From Gammaproteobacteria bacterium HGW-Gammaproteobacteria-3 (GTDB lineage: Bacteria > Pseudomonadota > Gammaproteobacteria > Methylococcales > Methylomonadaceae), in the NCBI GenBank assembly GCA_002843155.1, contig PGZD01000022.1:1-39307 (forward strand): 39,307 nucleotides of DNA. Direction: 5' to 3'. Each line of letters opens with the position of its first letter. The stretch's first letter is position 1. Made by a program: the position numbers and the translations under genes. Positions 15,117 through 22,442 of the stretch are shown here, piece after piece. Under the pieces are notes generated by a model. That model saw only the letters and a program-made list of their open reading frames with translations, was not told the origin of the DNA and ran no database searches.

Positions 15117-18100
15117 TTACCTGGCCAAATCCGCCTCGAATACCGCCAGGGGCACAGGTTTTCCGAACCGATAGCCTTGAAAAATACCGCAGCCGTGCTC
15201 CGTGAGATAATCAAACTGTTCTTTTGTTTCAACGCCTTCGGCGACGACAGCGAGATCCAACGTTTGCCCGAGTGACAACAGGGTACGCACAATCGCGGCA
15301 TTTTGAGTATTGGCGGATAAATCGTGAATAAAGGAACGGTCTATTTTTATCTCCTTTAAAGGCAATTGCTGCAAATAAGCCAACGACGAATAACCGGTGC
15401 CGAAATCGTCCATCGAGAAACTGACGCCCAACGCACTAATCTCGCGCATGAGCGACATCACTTCCTGAACGTTGTGCAAGATCAGGCTTTCGGTAATTTC
15501 CAGTTTCAGCCGCGCCGGATTAACGCCGGTTTTGCGCAGTGCGGCACGTACCTGATCGACAATATCCAGACGATAAAATTGTTTGGCGCTGACATTGATC
15601 GATAATGTCAGCGCTCGTGTTTCCGGCTTGTCCGCCCAATGGGCCAGTGTCCGGCAACCTTGCAGCAACAGCCAGTAACCTATCTGATGGATCAATTCAC
15701 CCTCTTCGGCGAGGGGGATAAAATCCGTGGGCGCAACAAAGCCGCGCTCGGGATGCAGCCAGCGCAGCAATAATTCGGCGCCGACCGCTTGTCCCGTGGC
15801 ATCGACCTGGATTTGATAATACGGATGGAGCTGCTGATTTTTCAAGGCCAGACGCAAATCCAATGCCAGCGCGACCCGTTGTTGCAACGCCCGTTGCAGC
15901 GCCGGGTCGTAGGCGCGGATGGTATCGCGCCCCGCGTGTTTGGCTTGATACATGGCCATGTCGGCGGCTTTGAGCAATTCATCGGCGCCGACCGTATGTC
16001 CTTGAAACAGGATAAAACCAATACTCGCACTGACATAATAGGTGATACTTCGTCCGACGCCTTGTTGTACCAGTTTGAGCCGATACGGCCTGGCCAGGGC
16101 AGCCTGGATTTTTTCGGCAACCGCTTGCGCCTCTATCGCGGCCGCTGCCTGGTTGGACTCAAGCGCTTCCAGCATCACGACAAATTCATCGCCGCCCAAG
16201 CGCGCCACGGTATCGGTTTCGCGCACGCAATGTTGCAGGCGCTGTGCGACTTCTATCAATAATTGGTCGCCCCAGTCATGCCCCTGAGTATCGTTGAGCG
16301 CTTTGAAATGATCGAGATCGAGGAACATTATCGCGCCGTTATGCCTGCTGCGCTGGCTGGCTGCCAGTGCCGTTGCCAATCGTTCAAGCAATAAACGCCG
16401 ATTGGGCAAGGCCGTCAAAGGGTCATAAAACGCCAGTTGCCGAATCCGTTCTTCCGCCTCCTTGCGCTGGGTAATGTCGGAAAAAATACCGACATAATTA
16501 CTTATATCGTTGTTTTGATTGCGAATCACGCTCATAGTCAACCACTCGGGATAAACTTCGCCGTTTTTACGCCGGTTCCAGATTTCGCCTTGCCAATGTC
16601 CTTGCTGTAAAAGCGCCTGCCACATTTGCTGGTAAAAAGCGCCGCTCTGGCGGCCCGATTTGAGCAACGAAGGCTTTTGCCCTATCGCTTCCTCGGCACT
16701 GTAGCCGGTCAAACGCGTAAACGCGCGGTTGACGCGCAAAATAATGTTGTCGGCATCGGTCACCATAATGCCTTCTTCGGTGTCAAAAGCAATGGCGGCT
16801 ATTTTAAGCGCCTCTTCGGTCTGTTTTTTCGCCGAAATATCGGAAAAAACGGCGATATAGTGCATAACAATGCCTTGGTCATTGACATCCCGGGTAATGC
16901 TGACCCAAGCGGGATAATGCTCGCCATGGTTGCGTCGGCATTTGATTTCGCCTTGCCAGAGACCTTGGGCTTTGATCATTTTCCATGCCGGGCGATAGCG
17001 CAACAGGTGTTCCTGTGCCACTAAAATATCGGCCCGGCAACCGAGCACCTGCCCTTCTGTAAAACCCGTGATACGGTTGAAACCCCGGTTTACCGAAACG
17101 ATGGTAAAATCGGCATTGGTGATAACGACGCCTTCCTGGCTGTTATCGAATACGCACGCATCCAGCCGGATTTTTTCTTCGGCGATTTTTTGTCGGCGCA
17201 GCAAATCGAAATTATCCAGCGCGAATGAAATATCATTGGCCAGGCCGTGCATCAATGAAATCAATTCCTGGTGAAAGTATTTTTCTTCACCTGAATAGAT
17301 GACGATAGTGCCGATCACTTGACCGTTGCGCGCCAACGGAAAAGCTCCCGCCGATTTAATCTTTTCGGCCTGGGCTGCCTCATGCCAGGCTTTTGATACC
17401 TGATTATTGGAAAAGTCATGAAAAATAACCGGTCGGACTTCCCGCACCGCTCGGCCTATAGGCCCTTGGCCTTCCTCCAGGTCGGCTTTTATAGACACCT
17501 TGATCCGGCTTAAATAGGCCGAAGGCTCTGGACTCATCGCCACCGGGCGAACCCAGCCATCGGCATCGGTCATGCCTATCCAGACCAGCTTTAAAGCCAG
17601 ACGTTTTGCTACAATCCGACAGATTTTCCGCAACAGTGCTTGTTCGTCCTCGATGCGCACCATGGCTTCGGCGCATTGCGTCCAGGCCGCATACACATCG
17701 GTAATCAATTTACGCTGTTGTTCGGTATCGGTCAGGGCATGGAGCATTTTATTGAAATCAGCGGCCAATGCCGCCGCCTCGTCAGCGCCCTTGACCGACA
17801 CCTGGACATCACGCTGGCCGCTTGCGACCTGATGCGTTGCCCGTACCAGCCTGTTCAGGTTTCGGGTCAGGCGCCGCGCCAGCACCACCGCCGCCAGCAA
17901 TGAAAAAACCGCGCCGATTGCCGAGGACAGCAAACCGGTCAGAAACAACGATTGTAAATTGGCGCGCGCCGCAGTGCGGGTCAGGCCAATACGCGCCCAA
18001 CCTACTTGCCGTTGTCCGGTAACGATAGGTTCGGCAACATCGATCTGGTGGGCATCGGCTATGATAATTTGTGTTTCAGCAGGAGCCGCCAGCAGTTTCA

Positions 18101-18476
18101 GGCTGCGCGGATCGACCACATAACGGCCTATTTCCCGGTCACGGGTCGAAGCTAAAACCTCCCCGCGCAATGACAACACATAAGCCCGCTTCAGGTCGGG
18201 GGTGGCGTCGAATCCCTGCAAAACTTCCTGTAACCCGACAACATCGTTGGCCAGTACCCACGAACTGCTGCTGTTCGCCAGGGCATGCGCCAACGCCGTC
18301 GCTTGTTTAATGGCGGAACGGTCTAAAAAATCCCGTTGCTGCAGCAACAAAAACCCGCTGAACAGCACGAGTAGACCGATGGTCATCGTGCTGAAGACAA
18401 ATATTAATTGTCGCCGCAAGGAACGTTGCCAAAAGCCGGAAGCGGCCGCTATGAGGCGTGACAATCCCGTCAACAT
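15117..18476 (-). CDS. Membrane GAF-PAS-PAS-GGDEF-EAL cyclic-di-GMP sensor
   Basis: A 1119-residue inner-membrane signalling protein. Two helices (about 24-45 and 178-200) flank a periplasmic sensor of about 130 residues. Then come HAMP (about 200-250), GAF (about 265-420), two PAS domains (about 437-548 and 560-670), GGDEF (about 680-855) and EAL (about 860-1115). GGDEF is intact at 761-765 with the inhibitory RxxD site at 752-755, so it can probably make cyclic-di-GMP. The EAL signature reads ELL (901-903), but LEITES, DDFGTGYSS, KIDRSF and AEGVET are present, so phosphodiesterase activity remains possible. The start is 5 bases after the stop of the PhnD-like binding protein, implying that this protein supplies the periplasmic signal. 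Confidence 0.93.
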   Translation of the reverse strand: MLTGLSRLIAAASGFWQRSLRRQLIFVFSTMTIGLLVLFSGFLLLQQRDFLDRSAIKQATALAHALANSSSSWVLANDVVGLQEVLQGFDATPDLKRAYVLSLRGEVLASTRDREIGRYVVDPRSLKLLAAPAETQIIIADAHQIDVAEPIVTGQRQVGWARIGLTRTAARANLQSLFLTGLLSSAIGAVFSLLAAVVLARRLTRNLNRLVRATHQVASGQRDVQVSVKGADEAAALAADFNKMLHALTDTEQQRKLITDVYAAWTQCAEAMVRIEDEQALLRKICRIVAKRLALKLVWIGMTDADGWVRPVAMSPEPSAYLSRIKVSIKADLEEGQGPIGRAVREVRPVIFHDFSNNQVSKAWHEAAQAEKIKSAGAFPLARNGQVIGTIVIYSGEEKYFHQELISLMHGLANDISFALDNFDLLRRQKIAEEKIRLDACVFDNSQEGVVITNADFTIVSVNRGFNRITGFTEGQVLGCRADILVAQEHLLRYRPAWKMIKAQGLWQGEIKCRRNHGEHYPAWVSITRDVNDQGIVMHYIAVFSDISAKKQTEEALKIAAIAFDTEEGIMVTDADNIILRVNRAFTRLTGYSAEEAIGQKPSLLKSGRQSGAFYQQMWQALLQQGHWQGEIWNRRKNGEVYPEWLTMSVIRNQNNDISNYVGIFSDITQRKEAEERIRQLAFYDPLTALPNRRLLLERLATALAASQRSRHNGAIMFLDLDHFKALNDTQGHDWGDQLLIEVAQRLQHCVRETDTVARLGGDEFVVMLEALESNQAAAAIEAQAVAEKIQAALARPYRLKLVQQGVGRSITYYVSASIGFILFQGHTVGADELLKAADMAMYQAKHAGRDTIRAYDPALQRALQQRVALALDLRLALKNQQLHPYYQIQVDATGQAVGAELLLRWLHPERGFVAPTDFIPLAEEGELIHQIGYWLLLQGCRTLAHWADKPETRALTLSINVSAKQFYRLDIVDQVRAALRKTGVNPARLKLEITESLILHNVQEVMSLMREISALGVSFSMDDFGTGYSSLAYLQQLPLKEIKIDRSFIHDLSANTQNAAIVRTLLSLGQTLDLAVVAEGVETKEQFDYLTEHGCGIFQGYRFGKPVPLAVFEADLAR

Positions 18477-18481
18477 AGCGC

Positions 18482-19522
18482 CTAACGTTCCAAAGGACGC
18501 ACGGCGGCAGTGAATTTATCCAGAAAAACCTGCACCGGCGCATAGGTTGCGCATGTGGCGGGCTCAAAAGCGCTGACCGGAACCCGCGCGAGCAGGACCT
18601 GACCGACAGGCGTTTGCTTCAGGGAAAACAAAACCGCCATGACACGGTCATGTATGGCCTGGGGAATATCCTTGCGTACAACCCAGCCGTTATTCGGCAG
18701 GGTTCCGGTTTGCCATTTGATCATCAATTGCGCCGCAAGATCCGGGTGCTCATCGCCAAAAGTCCGCCAGGGCACGGGCCAGGTGGCTCCGGCCGCCACA
18801 TCGCCGAGCAGGACATGCATGATCGACGATTCCTGGGAGCCGACATAACGGTTTTCTATGTCGTGGTTAATATCGAGACCGTGTGTGTGCAGGTAATACT
18901 GCGGCATCATGGTTCCGGCCAGCGCGGTCGGAGCCGGATAAGCCACCGCATGGCCTTTGAGGTCGGCCACCGTCTGGATGGGGCTGTCGCGGCGCAGTAA
19001 AATAATGCCGCGAAAAGCATCATCATCGGCCATTTTGCCGAAAACATGATAACCGTGCTGTAACGAGCGAAGTGTTTGATAGGGATTGGGCATGGCGAAA
19101 TCGAAATGGCCGGCGTCCAGTTTTTTCTCGAATTGAGCATAATTGCGCGAAGCTTCCAATTTGAAATGGGCTTCGGCAATGCTGGCGTCGATATAATCGA
19201 CAATAGGTCCGTACACTTCGAACAAGCGCTTCGGGTTATGCAGCGGATGAATGCCGACAATATAGACAGGGAGAGCATCGTCGGCTACTTTGGCGAATTC
19301 CGGCTCATAATTTTCCGCCTGCCGACAACCTGCGAGCCAAGGTGTCACCAGTAAGTTTTGCCATGCCTGCAATAGCCTGTGCTTGATTGTCAATCCGTGA
19401 GCCGAAGATTTTTCTGCGGCGGTTGTGGTGGTGGTGGACGTTGCCGCTATTACCTTTGACGTGGCCGGTTGAAAAAAAAGCCCGAGGCTGATGACAAATA
19501 CAGTAAAAAAACGATTTAACAC
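18482..19522 (-). CDS. PhnD-like periplasmic phosphate/phosphonate-type binding protein
   Basis: About 346 residues. The region from VYIVGIHPLHNPKRLF to the C-terminus matches the PhnD/PtxB-type binding fold (DFAMPNPYQTLR, AYPAPTALAGTMMPQYYL, VGSQESSIMHVLLGDVAAGAT). The frame is open to a TTG at 19537, but GGAAAG followed by GTG at 19522 gives a cleaner signal peptide (MLNRFFTVFVISLGLFF). An internal LAGC about 66 residues in looks like a lipobox and could mark a different start. No permease or ATPase gene is nearby. It is coupled to the GGDEF/EAL sensor, so a sensory rather than transport role is likely. The ligand is unknown. Confidence 0.85.
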   Translation of the reverse strand: MLNRFFTVFVISLGLFFQPATSKVIAATSTTTTTAAEKSSAHGLTIKHRLLQAWQNLLVTPWLAGCRQAENYEPEFAKVADDALPVYIVGIHPLHNPKRLFEVYGPIVDYIDASIAEAHFKLEASRNYAQFEKKLDAGHFDFAMPNPYQTLRSLQHGYHVFGKMADDDAFRGIILLRRDSPIQTVADLKGHAVAYPAPTALAGTMMPQYYLHTHGLDINHDIENRYVGSQESSIMHVLLGDVAAGATWPVPWRTFGDEHPDLAAQLMIKWQTGTLPNNGWVVRKDIPQAIHDRVMAVLFSLKQTPVGQVLLARVPVSAFEPATCATYAPVQVFLDKFTAAVRPLER

Positions 19523-19673
19523 TAAGACACTTTCCAATTACAAAACGGGCGCACAATATAGAAAAAACGGGTTTTGGCAAATGCAACGACTGCTTTTGAG
19601 CCAAGACCGGCGCTTTGGGGGCGGGCTGTTTATCCTAGGAACTCCGGTCTGCCTGGTTTTTTAAATCACCTTG

Positions 19674-20780
19674 TCAGACTTTTGGCATTTGCCGCAGTTT
19701 TTCAACCACTTTGTCGCCGAATTCCACCGTGCTGATCATCGTCACGCCGCTACCGGGTCTGGATAAATCGGCGGTGGAATAACCATCGGCAAAGACACCT
19801 TGCATCGCCGCCCAGACATTTTTGGCTTCCCTCTCCATGTCGAAACTGTTTTCCAGCATCATCGCCACCGAGCCTATCATCGAATAAGGATTGGCGATGT
19901 TTTTGCCGGCGATATCCGGCGCCGAACCGTGCGAAGGCTCGTAGTAGGCTACGTCGGGGCCGATACAGGCCGAAGGCATCAAGCCCAACGAACCTAAAAT
20001 GCCGCCGCCCTGATCGCTCAGGATATCGCCGAACATGTTTTCCATTACCATCACATCAAACTGCGTCGGTTTCAGGCACAGGGCCGTGGCTGCGGCATCG
20101 ACCAGGAAATTCACCACTTCGACATCAGGGTATTCCAGAGCCACTTCCTCCATTACTTCGTTCCACAACACGCTGGATTTGAGCACATTACTTTTATGGA
20201 TGTTGTGCAGCAATTTCCGGCGCTTGCGGGCCAGTTTGAAGGCTTCGTGCATAATGCGGCGAATTTGCTCCTCATCGTATTCGAGCGTTTCGCGGACATA
20301 ACGCAAACCTTTGTCGTTGACGCCCATTTCCTTGTCGCCGAAATACAGGCCGCCGACCAATTCACGGACGATGACCAGATCGATGCCTTCGCCGATAATT
20401 TCAGGCTTCAGTGGTGAAAAATGCGCCAGGGATTTGGGCAGCGATACCGGGCGGAAATTGGCGTAGGTATTGTAACGGCGGCGCATCGGCAACAGGGCGC
20501 CGCGCTCGGGTTGCTTGTCGATCGGAATCTGTTTGGATTGTTCGTGGCTCAAGCCGATGGGGCCTTTCAGAATGGCGTCAGCCTGATCGCAAATGTCCTG
20601 TGTCGCTTGCGGAAAAGCATCACCGGTTTCAAAGTAGGCGCAGGCGCCGAACAATGCGGGCGCCAGTTCAAATTTGACCGCGTTGCGCTCTTCGATGACT
20701 TTTAAAACCTTGATGGCTTCTTGGGTAATTTCAGGGCCGATACCGTCGCCGGCCAATACCGCGATTTTATAATGCTTCAT
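19674..20780 (-). CDS. leuB: LeuB-family (3-isopropylmalate/3-methylmalate) dehydrogenase
   Basis: A 368-residue beta-decarboxylating dehydrogenase that oxidises and decarboxylates malate derivatives with NAD. It has GDGIGPEI (11-18), RELVGGLYFG with Tyr146, the catalytic lysine near 196, Asp228, the metal-binding Asp252 and Asp256, and the NAD-binding HGSAPDIAGKNIANP. It is divergent from standard LeuB: the usual GAVGGPKW segment is replaced by LKGPIGLSHEQSK, and the region before RP is unusual. It follows citramalate synthase by 76 bases on the same strand. It may thus serve the citramalate route to 2-oxobutyrate (3-methylmalate as substrate) besides or instead of leucine synthesis. The symbol is by family. 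Confidence 0.88.
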   Translation of the reverse strand: MKHYKIAVLAGDGIGPEITQEAIKVLKVIEERNAVKFELAPALFGACAYFETGDAFPQATQDICDQADAILKGPIGLSHEQSKQIPIDKQPERGALLPMRRRYNTYANFRPVSLPKSLAHFSPLKPEIIGEGIDLVIVRELVGGLYFGDKEMGVNDKGLRYVRETLEYDEEQIRRIMHEAFKLARKRRKLLHNIHKSNVLKSSVLWNEVMEEVALEYPDVEVVNFLVDAAATALCLKPTQFDVMVMENMFGDILSDQGGGILGSLGLMPSACIGPDVAYYEPSHGSAPDIAGKNIANPYSMIGSVAMMLENSFDMEREAKNVWAAMQGVFADGYSTADLSRPGSGVTMISTVEFGDKVVEKLRQMPKV

Positions 20781-20856
20781 TTTTCTGCTTGTTTTTAAGT
20801 TAAGTTGGAAATAGTTAAAAGGCTTGTCGGGCCGTCATGATCAAGGCGCCGCCCCG

Positions 20857-22395
20857 CTACGCAGAGCCCATTTCATGCAATTGGCTATTGATGAGTTTGA
20901 GCGTGGCTAAAATCCCGGCAAACACTTGGTTGACGTGGACACCGCGCGTCTTGCGCAAACCATTGCCGCAATCCCAGGTAATCACACATTCAGTCAAGGC
21001 GTTGGTGTGGCCGCCTTTGGGGATACGGATTTCAAAATCGGCCAGCGCGGGCAGGCGGTAGTCGTATTTGTCGAGCACTTTGCTAATGGCATCGATAAAG
21101 GCATCGAAGCCGCCGTTGCCGGCGCCGGTGGCCTGGTGTTTGTCGCCTTTGATAGCGACGCGCAAGCTGACGGTGGATTGCAGGTTCAGGCCGCTGTTGA
21201 TGGCGCAGGCCAGTAATTTGATATGCTGATAAGTCTTGCTTTCCAGGACATCGGCGATGATGAACGGCAAATCATCGGTGGTGATGGTCTGTTTGGAGTC
21301 GCCGAGACTGACAATGCGCGCCAGGACTTTTTTCTGATCCTCTTCGGAAAGCTCAACTTCAAGCAATTCCAGGTTTTTTTTCAGCGACGCTTTACCGCTC
21401 ATTTTACCCAATGCGTAGCTGCGGGTGCGTGAAAAACGTTCCGGTCCCAGCCGGGTTTTATACAGGCCGCCTTTTTGGTCGCCATCGGCATGGATACCGG
21501 CGGTTTGGGTAAAGACATCGGCGCCGACGATAGGCGCATTGTCGGCAATGCGTTTGCCGGAGAAATTTTCCACCATGGCGCTGATGCGCGCCAAATGACT
21601 TTCGTCAATGGCTAATGTCATTGCCATTTTATCACGCAAAACCACCGCCACTTCAGCCAGCGAGGCATTACCGGCGCGCTCGCCCAGACAATTGATGGTG
21701 CAGTGCACGGCACCGGCGCCAGCCTGTACGGCGGCCATGACATTGGCCGTGGCCAGGCCGTAATCATTGTGCGGATGAAAATCGAATGACAGCTGGGGAT
21801 AGCGTTGGCACATGGCGCCGATGCTTGAGGACACGTCATCCGGCGCCATCACGCCCAGGGTATCGGGCAGCATGAAATGGCTCACCCCGCTGTGTTGCAG
21901 ACGTGCCATCAAGCCATGGACGTAATCGGGGCTGTCTTGGTAGCCGTTCGACCAATCTTCCAGGTAAACATTGACCTGCAAGCCTTGTTCTTGAGCATAG
22001 GCGATGGTTTGCAGGACATCGGCGCTGTGCTGCCGCAGAGTCTTGCCGAGCTGTTCGCGGCAATGCTTTTCGCTGCCTTTGATCAGGAGGTTGATCACCT
22101 GGCCGCCGGTAGCTTTGATCCAGTCGACACTGCGGGTATGATCGACAAAGCCTAGCACTTCGACGCGCCCGGCAAAACCTTCTTGCCGCGCCCAGGCATT
22201 GATCTGGCTGACCGCTTCTTTTTCGCCTTCCGAAACCCGCGCCGAAGCCACTTCAATACGGTCAACGCGTAAAGACTGCAACAAAGCCTTGGCGATACTG
22301 ACTTTTTCCATTGGCGTGAAGGCGACGCCCTGGGTCTGTTCACCATCGCGCAAGGTAGTATCCATCAACTGAACGTGTCTTGAAGGTGTGGACAT
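20857..22395 (-). CDS. cimA: (R)-citramalate synthase, Leptospira type
   Basis: Condenses pyruvate and acetyl-CoA to citramalate, the first step of threonine-independent isoleucine synthesis. The protein (512 residues from the ATG at 22395; the frame extends to a TTG at 22404) belongs to the LeuA/CimA family: DTTLRDGEQ near the N-terminus, HPHNDYGLA for metal binding, GERAGNASL, and a LeuA-type regulatory C-terminal domain (about 385-510). The segments VDRIEVASARVS, NVYLEDWSNG, FTQTAGIHADGD and RSYALGKMSGKAS agree closely with the characterised Leptospira enzyme as I remember it, rather than with LeuA. Isoleucine feedback through the C-terminal domain is likely. A LeuB relative follows in the same operon. 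Confidence 0.9.
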   Translation of the reverse strand: MSTPSRHVQLMDTTLRDGEQTQGVAFTPMEKVSIAKALLQSLRVDRIEVASARVSEGEKEAVSQINAWARQEGFAGRVEVLGFVDHTRSVDWIKATGGQVINLLIKGSEKHCREQLGKTLRQHSADVLQTIAYAQEQGLQVNVYLEDWSNGYQDSPDYVHGLMARLQHSGVSHFMLPDTLGVMAPDDVSSSIGAMCQRYPQLSFDFHPHNDYGLATANVMAAVQAGAGAVHCTINCLGERAGNASLAEVAVVLRDKMAMTLAIDESHLARISAMVENFSGKRIADNAPIVGADVFTQTAGIHADGDQKGGLYKTRLGPERFSRTRSYALGKMSGKASLKKNLELLEVELSEEDQKKVLARIVSLGDSKQTITTDDLPFIIADVLESKTYQHIKLLACAINSGLNLQSTVSLRVAIKGDKHQATGAGNGGFDAFIDAISKVLDKYDYRLPALADFEIRIPKGGHTNALTECVITWDCGNGLRKTRGVHVNQVFAGILATLKLINSQLHEMGSA

Positions 22396-22442
22396 GCTTG
22401 TCAACTGTGTTGTGGCCGACTAAAAAAGATATATTCTATAAC

